This document shows positions 1 through 7,668 of a stretch of 20,084 bases of DNA, piece by piece. A model generated the notes under the pieces. That model worked only from the letters and a program-made list of their open reading frames with translations, did no database searches and was not told the DNA's origin. Source of the DNA: AC-32 sp045806105 (GTDB taxonomy: Bacteria; Actinomycetota; Thermoleophilia; Gaiellales; Gaiellaceae); the NCBI GenBank assembly GCA_045806105.1, contig JBJMJY010000006.1, positions 1 through 20,084 of the forward strand. The letters are read 5' to 3'. Every line of letters begins with the position of its first letter. The first letter of the stretch is position 1. The translations under genes were made by a program, and so were the position numbers.

Positions 1-410
1 ACGTCCTCGCCCTCGAACTCGATCGCCGACTCCTCGATCACCTCTTCGGCCGCGAAGATCGGCGCCTCCGCCCGGACGGCCAGTGCGATCGCATCCGAGG
101 GACGGGAGTCGATCTCGATCTCCGAGCCGTTCTGCTGCACGGTGATCGAGGCGTAGAAGGTGTTCTCCTTCAGCTCGGTGACCGTGATGCGCACGATCTG
201 GGCGCCGAGCTCGCCGAGCATGTCGGTAACGAGGTCGTGTGTCAGCGGCCGAGGGGTGCTCGCGCCCTGGAGCTTCATCAGGATCGCCGCCGCCTCCGGG
301 TGGCCGATCCAGATCGGGAGGAACTTGTTCCCGTCGGCCGTCTTCAGCAGCACGATCGGCTGCTTGCCGACGAGATCGAAGCTCACGCCGTAGATGACCA
401 TCTCGTACAT
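1..410 (-). CDS. Bifunctional nuclease family protein (DUF151), 3' end cut by window edge
   Basis: The reverse strand reads a DUF151 (BFN) domain from the ATG at 410: it opens MYEMVIYGVSFDL and continues with the family's GHPEAAAI segment (about residues 35-45) and the signature SRPSDAIALAVR (about residues 103-114), ending in an acidic run at the window edge. About 136 codons are visible and the stop lies outside. Proteins of this family are small, widespread in actinobacteria, and members in plants and some bacteria have been described as nucleases acting on DNA and RNA; the substrate here is unknown. A second ATG three codons in (401) is equally possible, as neither has a clear Shine-Dalgarno. 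The gene follows a small minus-strand gene by 43 bases and is probably co-transcribed with it. Confidence 0.9.
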   Translation of the reverse strand, partial: MYEMVIYGVSFDLVGKQPIVLLKTADGNKFLPIWIGHPEAAAILMKLQGASTPRPLTHDLVTDMLGELGAQIVRITVTELKENTFYASITVQQNGSEIEIDSRPSDAIALAVRAEAPIFAAEEVIEESAIEFEGED

Positions 411-453
411 CAGGCGTCGTCCCGGGCTTCGGTCATAGCCTCAGAGTACCGGC

Positions 454-639
454 TCAAACTCCGCGTAGAGGAGGCCGCTCGCCGGGCGGCAGGGGCTCGA
501 TCTCGTCGACGGGAACCATGCGCGCCTCGCCGGTCATGGCGTCCTCGAGAAACGCCTGCCGGTCAGGCACGCTCATGGGGTCGAGGCCGCGCAGGTAGTA
601 GCGCCGACCCTGGTGGAGGACGAGGTCGCCGATCTTCAT
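454..639 (-). CDS. Small conserved-looking hypothetical protein (61 aa)
   Basis: The product is a 61-residue protein beginning MKIGDLVLHQGRRYYLRG and rich in acidic residues and prolines at the C-terminus (VDEIEPLPPGERPPL). I do not recognise a named family. The opening 'GDLVLHQGRRYYLRGLDP' looks like a short beta-barrel-like segment, as in small DNA- or RNA-associated proteins, but this is only an impression. There is no signal peptide or membrane helix. The ATG at 639 is preferred over an in-frame GTG at 684, because the extra 15 residues look non-coding and would reach toward the tRNA promoter. It lies directly upstream of the DUF151 nuclease gene on the same strand, so a shared transcript is likely. 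Confidence 0.55.
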   Translation of the reverse strand: MKIGDLVLHQGRRYYLRGLDPMSVPDRQAFLEDAMTGEARMVPVDEIEPLPPGERPPLRGV

Positions 640-704
640 GGCCGCAGTTACTGAGACGTCATCGGCGGCGTTTCGGCGGTCCACATCCCTGGGCTGGGTG
701 CGGC

Positions 705-710
705 TACACT
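705..710 (+). promoter_or_regulatory. Candidate -10 box for tRNA-Ile
   Basis: TACACT fits the TANNNT -10 pattern and ends 11 bases before the mature tRNA 5' end, as expected for a transcript with a short trimmed leader. No good -35 hexamer is seen 16-18 bases upstream (682-687 reads CACATC). Confidence 0.4.
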
Positions 711-721
711 GGCCGCCCTGC

Positions 722-795
722 GGGCGATTAGCTCAGTTGGTTAGAGCGCCGCTCTGATAAGGCGGAGGTCCGTGGTTCGAATCCACGATCGCCCA
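722..795 (+). tRNA. tRNA-Ile (anticodon GAT)
   Basis: A 74-base cloverleaf can be drawn. The acceptor stem pairs GGGCGAT (722-728) with ATCGCCC (788-794), with discriminator A at 795. The D-arm contains TAGCTCAGTTGGTTAGAGC. The anticodon stem pairs 749-753 with 761-765 around loop CTGATAA, with anticodon GAT at 756-758. The T-arm contains GTGGTTCGAATCCAC. CCA is not encoded (TTC follows 795). The gene stands alone here: no rRNA gene is within the window, although tRNA-Ile(GAT) is often found in 16S-23S spacers. A nested stem-loop at 803-846 may end its transcript. Confidence 0.97.
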
Positions 796-802
796 TTCTC
801 CG

Positions 803-846
803 TTCGAAGTCCGGTGCCGCAGAAGCGGCAACATGACGACTTCGAA
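803..846. terminator. Nested stem-loop between tRNA-Ile and galM 3' ends
   Basis: An outer 9-bp inverted repeat, TTCGAAGTC (803-811) and GACTTCGAA (838-846), encloses an inner 6-bp hairpin, TGCCGC (815-820), AGAA loop, GCGGCA (825-830). It lies between the 3' ends of two convergent genes, tRNA-Ile and galM, which suits a two-way terminator. There is no T-run on either side, so a plain intrinsic terminator is not proven. The rest of the 95-base gap shows nothing else. Confidence 0.5.
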
Positions 847-890
847 ACGGATTCAGCTCCTTCGATCAATGCTGGTGCGAATGGTCTTCA

Positions 891-1832
891 TCACGGTTCG
901 ATTCCCCACCGGCCCGAGTGCGTTTCGCCCGACTGCAGCACGACCAGACCGGCGCCGCTCCTGAACGCGTTCGGAGCGCACGTCATCGGCTCGACGGCGA
1001 CGCTTCGCCGTGCCACGTCGGGTAGCGGGTCACCTGTGAAGACCATCACGTACGGCCAACTGTGGTCGGCCCACAAGGTCGTCTCGCCCACCCGAACACG
1101 GACGCGGCCGTCGGAATCTCGGGCGAGGTCGGTGAAGCAATGGTCGAGCACCGCGCGTCCGATCGGCCTCGGCTCACGGAAGTCGAGCTCGCTCTCGACC
1201 GGCGACTCGCCGACCGGCAGGCCGCGGTCGTTCGACCGCAGCACCGTGCGGGCAGGGACCTGCAACTCGATCCCGTCCACGAGGTCGCCGCCGACTGCGA
1301 GGTACGGGTGGGCGCCCGCTCCGTAGGGACACGGCTCTGAACCGACATTGGTCGCATGGATCTGGACGGTGAGCCCGTCCTCGGCGAGCGTGTGCTCCAC
1401 CCGGATGGCGAGCGCGAACGGATAGCCCGGCCGCGGGTAGAGCGTGTGCTCGAGCACGGCGCGCTCCGGCTCCCGCTCGGCTACGGACCACTCCGACCAG
1501 CGTGTGAGGCCGTGGATCGCGTTTCGCCGCTCGGGCTCGTCGAGCGGGAGCCGGTGCGTCTCCCCGCCGAACTCGTAGCGGCCGTCCTCGATCCGGTTCG
1601 GCCACGGCAAGAGCAGCTGCCCGCGCCCCGAGGGGCAGACCTCGTCGGCGTCGTACCCGTCCAGCAGCGATCTGCCGCCGGCCGCATACGTCCGCAGGCC
1701 TCCGCCGACGGTGACCACGACCGCGCGCTGGTCGCCGTAGGCAAGCTCGACCTGGAGGCCCGACGGAACCACGGCGGGAGTGTCATCTGGCGCTCCCCTG
1801 CGGGCTTCATCCCCATCGGGCGATGTGGCCAT
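891..1832 (-). CDS. galM: Aldose 1-epimerase (galactose mutarotase-like)
   Basis: This 313-residue protein matches the aldose 1-epimerase family in length and motifs: LPWPNRI (75-81), NAIHGL (104-109, with H107), GAGAHPYL (171-178, with H175, the usual acid), D230 and VEPMTCAPNAF (280-290, with E281, the usual catalytic base). It should interconvert alpha and beta anomers of glucose, galactose or a related sugar in the cytoplasm. The first 20 residues are low in complexity and may not be needed; a GTG at codon 21 is an alternative start. The ATG at 1832 is kept because a TANNNA box sits 9 bases upstream. It runs divergently from cydA with only 27 bases between start codons, so their promoters overlap. 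It ends convergently with tRNA-Ile. Exact sugar specificity cannot be read from the sequence. Confidence 0.88.
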   Translation of the reverse strand: MATSPDGDEARRGAPDDTPAVVPSGLQVELAYGDQRAVVVTVGGGLRTYAAGGRSLLDGYDADEVCPSGRGQLLLPWPNRIEDGRYEFGGETHRLPLDEPERRNAIHGLTRWSEWSVAEREPERAVLEHTLYPRPGYPFALAIRVEHTLAEDGLTVQIHATNVGSEPCPYGAGAHPYLAVGGDLVDGIELQVPARTVLRSNDRGLPVGESPVESELDFREPRPIGRAVLDHCFTDLARDSDGRVRVRVGETTLWADHSWPYVMVFTGDPLPDVARRSVAVEPMTCAPNAFRSGAGLVVLQSGETHSGRWGIEP

Positions 1833-1841
1833 GTGGAGCCG

Positions 1842-1851
1842 TCTCTAGCGT
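1842..1851. promoter_or_regulatory. Overlapping divergent -10 boxes for cydA and galM
   Basis: On the plus strand TAGCGT (1846-1851) lies 8 bases before the cydA ATG at 1860. On the minus strand TAGAGA (complement of 1842-1847) lies 9 bases before the galM ATG at 1832. Both share the central CTAG (1845-1848). The spacing is what a leaderless actinobacterial transcript needs. No convincing -35 is seen on either side, and the galM box lacks the final T. Confidence 0.4.
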
Positions 1852-1859
1852 CGCCGCCG

Positions 1860-3251
1860 ATGACGCCGCTCGCCTCGACGGTGGTGGATCTCGCGCGACT
1901 CCAGTTCGCGACGACCTCGATCTACCACTTCCTGTTCGTGCCGCTGACGCTCGGGCTAGGACCGATCGTGGCGATCTTCCAGACCATGTGGCACCGCACC
2001 GGGGAGGAGCACTGGCTCCGCCTGACGCGGTTCTTCGGGACGCTCTTCCTGATCAACTTCGCGATCGGGGTCGCGACCGGCCTGGTGCAGGAGTTCGAGT
2101 TCGGGATGAACTGGTCGGTGTACTCGAGGTTCGTCGGGAACGTGTTCGGCGCCCCGCTCGCGGTCGAGGGCCTGGCGGCCTTCTTCCTCGAGTCGACCTT
2201 TCTCGGCCTCTGGATCTTCGGGTGGAACCGGCTCTCGCCGCGCCTCCACCTGGCGACGCTGTGGATCGCCGTCCTCGGGACCTGGTTGTCGGCCTACTTC
2301 ATCCTCGTTGCGAACTCCTGGATGCAGCACCCGGTCGGCTACAAGCTCGTCGACGGCGAAGCGCAGCTGACGAGCGTCTGGGCGCTCCTGTCGAACGAGT
2401 TCGCGCTGCGCGCGTACCTGCACACGATCCTCGCAGGACTGATCTTCGGATCGAGCGTCGTGCTGGGCGTCTGCTGCTGGCACTTCCTCCGGCGCCACGA
2501 CGTCGACCTCTTCCGGAAAGCAGCGAAGGTCGCGCTCATCCTCGCGGTGCCGATGACGCTGCTCCAGCTCGTGGTCGGCAATCGCTTCGGGGAGGCCGTC
2601 ACAAGCGCGCAGAGCATGAAGATCGCCGCCTCGGAGGCACAGTGGAACACCTGCAAGCCGTGCCCCTTCTCGCTCTTCCAGATCGGCGGCTTCTCCAAAG
2701 ATGACGAGACACCGAGCTTCTCGATCGCGCTCCCGCGGCTGCTGTCGTACATGGCCACCGGCTCGTTCGACGGCCAGGTGCAAGGCCTCGACCAGCTTCA
2801 AGCGCAGGAGCAGAGCAAGTACGGCCCCGGCAACTACATGCCGAATGTCAGGGTCGTCTACTGGTCGATGCGGGTGATGGCGTTCTCCGGCGTGCTGATG
2901 TTCCTGATCGCCGCCGCCGGTGCGTGGCTCTACTGGAAGAGACGGCTCGAGAGGGCGCGCTGGTTCCACTGGACGGCTCTCGCGGCGATCGCTCTCCCGT
3001 ACATCGCGGCGACCGCGGGCTGGATCCTCACCGAGATGGGACGCCAGCCCTGGATCGTGCAAGGACTGCTGAAGACCAGCGAGGCGAACTCACCGAACGT
3101 CGGCACCGCCTGGCTCGGCGTCAGCCTGGGCGTGTTCATCACCCTCTACGTCGTCCTCGGCGTCATCGACTTCGTGCTGATGCGCCGTTACGCGCGCCCG
3201 GACCGGCCGGCGCCGCAAGAGGAGCTTCCCGTTCCGGCGGTGACGTACTGA
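1860..3251 (+). CDS. cydA: Cytochrome bd ubiquinol/menaquinol oxidase subunit I
   Basis: CydA carries the three haems and the quinol site of cytochrome bd, which reduces oxygen to water in the membrane without pumping protons. The 463-residue product shows LARLQFATTSIYHFLF (11-26; H23 matches the ligand H19 of E. coli), FGAPLAVEG and FFLEST (96-113; E103 and E110), NEFALRAYLHT (179-189; H188 matches the b558 ligand), M340 in the RVM segment (second b558 ligand) and GWILTEMGRQPW (387-398). The quinol loop (about 245-330) is short, as in Gram-positive enzymes, and holds a CxxC (C265, C268). The ATG is chosen because CydA proteins begin just before the LARLQFA helix and a TAGCGT box lies 8 bases upstream; a GTG at 1833 is less likely. 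It overlaps cydB by one base (TGATG). Confidence 0.97.
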   Translation: MTPLASTVVDLARLQFATTSIYHFLFVPLTLGLGPIVAIFQTMWHRTGEEHWLRLTRFFGTLFLINFAIGVATGLVQEFEFGMNWSVYSRFVGNVFGAPLAVEGLAAFFLESTFLGLWIFGWNRLSPRLHLATLWIAVLGTWLSAYFILVANSWMQHPVGYKLVDGEAQLTSVWALLSNEFALRAYLHTILAGLIFGSSVVLGVCCWHFLRRHDVDLFRKAAKVALILAVPMTLLQLVVGNRFGEAVTSAQSMKIAASEAQWNTCKPCPFSLFQIGGFSKDDETPSFSIALPRLLSYMATGSFDGQVQGLDQLQAQEQSKYGPGNYMPNVRVVYWSMRVMAFSGVLMFLIAAAGAWLYWKRRLERARWFHWTALAAIALPYIAATAGWILTEMGRQPWIVQGLLKTSEANSPNVGTAWLGVSLGVFITLYVVLGVIDFVLMRRYARPDRPAPQEELPVPAVTY

Positions 3252-4297
3252 TGGACCTGCAGGTCTTCTGGTTCTGCCTGATCGCAGTCCTCTGGGGTGG
3301 CTACTTCCTGCTCGAGGGCTTCGACCTCGGGGTGGGCATGCTGCTCCCGTCCCTACCGAGGGACGAGCGCGAGCGCGGGACGATGCTCGCGACGATTGGA
3401 CCGGTCTGGGACGGCAACGAGGTCTGGCTCGTCACGGCCGGCGGCGCGACCTTTGCCGCCTTCCCGGCGTGGTACGGGACGATGTTCTCGGGCTTCTACC
3501 TCGCCCTGTTGCTCGTGCTCTTCTTCCTGATCATCCGCGTGCTCTCGTTCGAGTGGCGCGGAAAGAGCGAGAGCCCGGGTTGGCGCTCGGCGTGGATGTG
3601 GGCCAATGCCGCCGGGAGCTTCGGCGCAGCGCTGATCTGGGGGATCGGGCTGTCCAACCTGCTCCACGGCGTCCCGCTCGACGCGAACGGCGACTTCTCG
3701 GGGAGCTTCTGGGATCTGTTCAGCGTCTACACCGTGCTCGGCGGGGTGACGATCGTGCTGCTGTTCGTGTTCCACGGCGCGACATTCCTGACGCTGCGGA
3801 CCGTCGGGGATCTGTGCGAGCGGGCCTCGGCTGCGGCGCGGCGGCTCTCGGTGCTCGCGGCGCTCGTGGTGGCGGCGTTCCTCTCGTGGACGGTGGCGGT
3901 CGCGGTCGACCGGAACGACAAGGGTCTCTTCCCACCGATCCTGCCCGCGGTCCTCGGGATCGTCGCGGTCGTGCTCGCCGTACTCTTCGTGACCCGGCGC
4001 CGCGGCGGCTGGGCGTTCGTGATGACGGGGCTGGCGACCGTGCTCTGGGTGGCGACGGTCTTCACCAGCCTCTACCCGCGGGTGATGGTCTCGAGCCCGG
4101 GCTTCGCCAACAGCCTCACCGCCGACGGAGCGGCCTCGGCGCATTACACGCTCGTGCTGATGACGGTGGTGGCGGCGATCTTCGTCCCTGTCGTCCTCCT
4201 CTACCAGGGCTGGACCTACCACGTCTTCCGGGCGCGGGTCGGAGGGGACGAGGTGCAGGCGCATCCGCTGGCGCCCCCGACCGGCGGCTCGAGTTGA
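3251..4297 (+). CDS. cydB: Cytochrome bd oxidase subunit II
   Basis: CydB is the second large membrane subunit of cytochrome bd and supports assembly of the haem-bearing CydA. The 348-residue product is hydrophobic almost throughout. It carries EGFDLGVGMLLP (22-33) and GPVWDGNEVWLVTAGGATFAA (from 50), the family's best conserved blocks, with D25, W53 and D54 matching residues that line the proton route in E. coli CydB. The C-terminus keeps the TSLYPRVMVSSP block (about 274-285). The start ATG overlaps the cydA stop, which points to translational coupling. cydD starts two bases after its stop. Length and motifs are normal for a Gram-positive CydB. Confidence 0.97.
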   Translation: MDLQVFWFCLIAVLWGGYFLLEGFDLGVGMLLPSLPRDERERGTMLATIGPVWDGNEVWLVTAGGATFAAFPAWYGTMFSGFYLALLLVLFFLIIRVLSFEWRGKSESPGWRSAWMWANAAGSFGAALIWGIGLSNLLHGVPLDANGDFSGSFWDLFSVYTVLGGVTIVLLFVFHGATFLTLRTVGDLCERASAAARRLSVLAALVVAAFLSWTVAVAVDRNDKGLFPPILPAVLGIVAVVLAVLFVTRRRGGWAFVMTGLATVLWVATVFTSLYPRVMVSSPGFANSLTADGAASAHYTLVLMTVVAAIFVPVVLLYQGWTYHVFRARVGGDEVQAHPLAPPTGGSS

Positions 4298-4299
4298 GC

Positions 4300-5967
4300 A
4301 TGCGGGCGCTCGACCGACGGCTTCTGCGCCGGGCGCGGCCCGTCCGCCGCTTGCTCGCCCTCGACGTGGTGCTCGGCCTCGCCGCGGCGGTGCTCGTCCT
4401 CCTCCAGGCGACGTTGCTCGCCCGCGTCGTCGCGCGGGCCTTCGTGGGCGCGTCCCTCCGTGACGTCTCCAGGGACTTGGTGCTGCTGGCGCTGGCCTTC
4501 GCCGGGAGGGGCATGCTGGCGTGGGGCTTCGAGCTCGCAGGCCGGCGCGCGGCTTCGTCGGTCCTCTCCGAGTTCCGGCTGGCGCTAGTTCGGCGGAGGC
4601 TCCGCGACCAGCCGATCGCGCTCGACGGGGTCGAGGGAGCCGAGGTCGCCGCGTCCGCGGTTCAGGGCGTCGACGGGCTCGAGGCCTACTTCGCGCGGTA
4701 CCTCCCCCAGCTCGTGCTCGCCTCGATCGTCCCGCTCGCGGTGCTCGCGTGGGTGGCGGCGATCGACCTCACCTCGGCCGGGGTCATGCTCCTGACGCTG
4801 CCGCTCGTGCCCGTCTTCATGTGGCTGATCGGGCGCTACACGGAGGAGCGGGCGCGCGAGCGATGGCAGGCCCTGCGGCTCCTCTCGGGGCACTTCCTGG
4901 ACGTCGTCCGCGGGCTGCCGACGCTACAGGCGTTCAACCGCAGCCGCGCGCAGGCAGACGTGCTCTCGGAGGTCGGCGAGCGCTACCGGCGCACCACCAT
5001 GGCGACCCTCCGTGTCGGCTTCCTCTCCGGCGCGGTGCTCGAGCTGGCGGCGACGCTCGGCGTCGCCCTCGTCGCGGTCACGGTCGGCGTGCGGCTCGCC
5101 GCAGGGAGCCTCGGGCTCGAGACCGGCCTGACGGTGCTGGTGCTCGCACCCGAGCTCTACCTGCCGCTCCGCCAGCTCGCGGCGCAGTTTCACGCGAGCG
5201 CCGACGGCCTCGCGGTCGCGGAGCGGATGCTCGAGCTGCTCGACGCACCTCCGGCGGTCGGCGTGGGCGGCCGGCTGGTGCCCCCGAGCCCTCGGGAGGC
5301 GCCGGTGCGCCTGGAGACGGTCTCGTTCGCGTACCCGTCGCGCCCGGGACTCGTCCTCGACCGTTTCGAGCTCGAGCTGCCCCCGGGAGAGACGGTCGCG
5401 CTTGTTGGTCCGAGCGGAGCCGGCAAGTCGACGGTCGCGAGCCTGCTGCTTCGCTTCGCGGAGCCGGCGTCGGGACGGGCGACCGTTGGTGGGATCGACC
5501 TCGCCGAGTGCCGGGCCGAGCTCTGGCGGCGGCTGATCGCGTGGGTGCCCCAGCGGCCGACGATCTTCCGGGGAACGGTCGCCGACAACATCCGCCTCGG
5601 CCACGAGGGGGCAAGCGAGCGCGCGCTCCGCGACGCGGCCGTGCTCGCCGGCGCCGACCGCTTCATCGGGACGCTGCCCTCGGGCTACGAGACGCTCGTC
5701 GGCGACGGAGCGCGACCGCTCTCGTCCGGCGAGCAGCGCCGGATCGCGCTCGCGCGGGCGTTCGTGCGTGACGCGCCGCTCGTGATCCTCGACGAGCCGA
5801 CCGCGGATCTCGACCGCACGAGCGCGGAGGTCGTCGCCGAAGCGGTCGAGCGGCTGCGCCCGGGGCGGACCGTGCTGCTGATCGCCCACCGGCCAGAGCT
5901 CGTCGCGCACGCCGACCGAGTCGTCGTCCTCGGCGACGGCAGCGCGGTGCGGGAAGAAGCGGCGTGA
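4300..5967 (+). CDS. cydD: ABC transporter CydD, cytochrome bd assembly (thiol/haem exporter subunit)
   Basis: CydD pairs with CydC in an inner-membrane ABC transporter needed to assemble cytochrome bd. In E. coli it has been linked to export of glutathione and cysteine and to haem binding; actinobacteria lack glutathione, so the substrate here is open. The 555-residue product has an N-terminal membrane domain (about 18-300) and a nucleotide-binding domain with Walker A GPSGAGKST (370-378), Q-loop WVPQRP (415-420), signature LSSGEQ (474-479), Walker B LVILDEP (494-500) and H-loop H530. The signature departs from LSGGQ at two places (S for G, E for Q). The start ATG follows cydB by two bases and its end overlaps cydC by four, so all four cyd genes form one unit. 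Confidence 0.95.
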   Translation: MRALDRRLLRRARPVRRLLALDVVLGLAAAVLVLLQATLLARVVARAFVGASLRDVSRDLVLLALAFAGRGMLAWGFELAGRRAASSVLSEFRLALVRRRLRDQPIALDGVEGAEVAASAVQGVDGLEAYFARYLPQLVLASIVPLAVLAWVAAIDLTSAGVMLLTLPLVPVFMWLIGRYTEERARERWQALRLLSGHFLDVVRGLPTLQAFNRSRAQADVLSEVGERYRRTTMATLRVGFLSGAVLELAATLGVALVAVTVGVRLAAGSLGLETGLTVLVLAPELYLPLRQLAAQFHASADGLAVAERMLELLDAPPAVGVGGRLVPPSPREAPVRLETVSFAYPSRPGLVLDRFELELPPGETVALVGPSGAGKSTVASLLLRFAEPASGRATVGGIDLAECRAELWRRLIAWVPQRPTIFRGTVADNIRLGHEGASERALRDAAVLAGADRFIGTLPSGYETLVGDGARPLSSGEQRRIALARAFVRDAPLVILDEPTADLDRTSAEVVAEAVERLRPGRTVLLIAHRPELVAHADRVVVLGDGSAVREEAA

Positions 5968-7637
5968 TCGTCGCGCTGCGCCGACTTAGCGCCCTCGCGG
6001 GAGTGCGGCCCCCGCGGCTTGCGCTCGCCGCGCTGCTCGGCGTGCTCACGATCCTCTTCGGCGTCGGTCTGATGGGAACGGCCGGCTACCTGATCTCGAG
6101 AGCCGCCGAGCAGCCGGCGCTGCTCTCGCTGACGGCGGCGATCGTCGGCGTCCGCTTCTTCGGCCTCGCGAGGCCTGTCGCCCGGTACCTCGAGCGGCTC
6201 GTCTCGCATGACGTCGCCCTGCGGAGCCTCGGCACGGCGCGTGCGCGGGTCTACGACGAGCTGGAGCCGCTCTCGCCGGCGCAGCTCCGGGATCGGCGGC
6301 AGGGCGACCTGCTCGCGCGCTTCGTCGCCGACGTCGACTCGCTGCAGAACCTCTACCTGCGCGGCCTGCTGCCGCCCGTCGTCGCGCTCGTCGCCGGGGC
6401 GGTTGTGGTCGGCGCCGCCGCGGCCATCCTCCCGGCGGCGGCGGTCGTGCTCGGAGCCGGGTTCGCCGTCGCAGGGACCATCGTTCCGCTCGCGGCGGCC
6501 GCGCTCACGCGGCGGGCGTCGGCACGGAAGGTCGCAGCCAGGGGGGCGCTCTCGGAGGAGCTGGTCGAGACGCTCGCCGGCGGCGCCGAGCTCGTGGCAT
6601 ACGGGCGGCAGACGGACCGCCTCGAGCGGCTCGGCGCGGCCGACCGTAGTCTCGTGCGGGTCGCCCGGCGAGCCGCCCTGGCGGACGGCACCGGTGACGG
6701 CCTCCGCCTGCTCGTCACGGGCGCCACGGTGGCAGGCGTCCTCGCGGTCGGTGTCTCCGCCCACGCGGCCGGCACCCTCGACCGGGTCCTGATCGCGCTC
6801 CTCGCCCTTGCGGCGCTGGCAACATTCGAGGCCGTCCAACCGCTTCCGGAGGCCCTCCGCGAGCTCCAGACGACGATCGCAGCCGGCGCGCGCGTCCTCG
6901 AGCTGACGGACCGGACGCCGGCCGTCGCCGATCCGGCCGATCCGCTCCCGCTGCCGAGCGCACCGTTCACGGTGACCCTCGAGGACGTTCGCGTCCGCTA
7001 CGAGCCCGCCGAGCGGCCGGCCCTGGACGGGGTCGGCCTCAGGCTGGAGCCGGGACGGCGGATCGCGCTGCTCGGACGGAGCGGGAGCGGCAAGACCACG
7101 GTCGCGAACTTGCTACTCCGCTTCGTCGACCCCGAGCTCGGGCGCGTCACGCTCGACGGGCACGACGTGCGGGAATACCGGCGCGAGGACGTGCGCCGCG
7201 CGATCGCCGTGTCGGGCCAGGACGCGCACCTGTTCTCGGCGAGCATCCGCGCGAATCTCCTGGTGGCCCGCCCCGCTGCGACGGATGACGAGCTGGAGGC
7301 TGCGTTGCGCTCGGCGCGCATCCTGGACTGGGTGCGGTCGCTTCCACAGGGACTCGACACGCTCGTCGGCGAGCAGGGCCGCGAGCTCTCGGGCGGCCAG
7401 CGACAGCGGATCGCCCTCGCGAGGGCCCTGCTGACCGACGCCCAGGTGCTCGTGCTCGACGAGCCAACCGCGCACCTGGACGCGCCGACCGCCCAGGGCC
7501 TGGTCGAGGACGTCTTCGCCGCAGCCGAAGAGCGTTGCGTGCTCCTGATCACGCACCGGCCGGAGGGCATCGCCCTCGCCGACGAGCTTGTCGTCCTGCC
7601 CGACCCGCAGGCGACCGAGGAGCGGAGCGCCGCCTGA
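5964..7637 (+). CDS. cydC: ABC transporter CydC, cytochrome bd assembly (thiol/haem exporter subunit)
   Basis: CydC is the partner of CydD in the heterodimeric exporter required for cytochrome bd assembly. The 557-residue product begins with a GTG inside the cydD stop (GTGA overlap). Its membrane domain includes the CydC-typical GLMGTAGYLISRAAEQPALL (35-54) and FFGLARPVARYLERLVSHD (65-83). The ATPase domain has Walker A GRSGSGKTT (371-379), a full LSGGQ signature (475-479), Walker B VLVLDEPTAHLD (495-506) and H-loop H531. It therefore has the canonical site residues while CydD has the altered LSSGE, so the two ATP sites may not be equivalent. This is the last gene of the operon; a hairpin follows 12 bases after the stop. 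Confidence 0.95.
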   Translation: MIVALRRLSALAGVRPPRLALAALLGVLTILFGVGLMGTAGYLISRAAEQPALLSLTAAIVGVRFFGLARPVARYLERLVSHDVALRSLGTARARVYDELEPLSPAQLRDRRQGDLLARFVADVDSLQNLYLRGLLPPVVALVAGAVVVGAAAAILPAAAVVLGAGFAVAGTIVPLAAAALTRRASARKVAARGALSEELVETLAGGAELVAYGRQTDRLERLGAADRSLVRVARRAALADGTGDGLRLLVTGATVAGVLAVGVSAHAAGTLDRVLIALLALAALATFEAVQPLPEALRELQTTIAAGARVLELTDRTPAVADPADPLPLPSAPFTVTLEDVRVRYEPAERPALDGVGLRLEPGRRIALLGRSGSGKTTVANLLLRFVDPELGRVTLDGHDVREYRREDVRRAIAVSGQDAHLFSASIRANLLVARPAATDDELEAALRSARILDWVRSLPQGLDTLVGEQGRELSGGQRQRIALARALLTDAQVLVLDEPTAHLDAPTAQGLVEDVFAAAEERCVLLITHRPEGIALADELVVLPDPQATEERSAA

Positions 7638-7648
7638 CGGCCGCCGGT

Positions 7649-7666
7649 CGGGGCGCCAATGCCCCG
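7649..7666. terminator. Hairpin between convergent cydC and the membrane-protein gene
   Basis: CGGGGC (7649-7654) and GCCCCG (7661-7666) form a 6-bp all-GC stem with a 6-base loop. It fills the 31-base gap between two convergent stop codons, suiting a two-way terminator, but there is no T-tract. Confidence 0.45.
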
Positions 7667-7668
7667 CC

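Noticed and set aside
894..910. Sequence resembling a tRNA T-arm (GGTTCGATTCC) downstream of tRNA-Ile, a possible integration scar
   Set aside because: The stem bases do not pair, it lies within the galM C-terminal codons, and no integrase or matching repeat of the tRNA end is seen.
1356..1859. N-terminal extension of cydA by 168 codons
   Set aside because: It is antisense to galM and does not look like protein; CydA proteins start just before the LARLQFA helix.
1956..3062. Long minus-strand open frame opposite cydA
   Set aside because: It is rich in Arg, Glu, Pro and His with no motif, and it mirrors the third-position GC of cydA. CydA is unmistakable on the plus strand.
4521..5771. Second coding frame inside cydD
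   Set aside because: Translation is Arg/Ala/Gly repeats typical of a shifted frame over GC-rich coding DNA.
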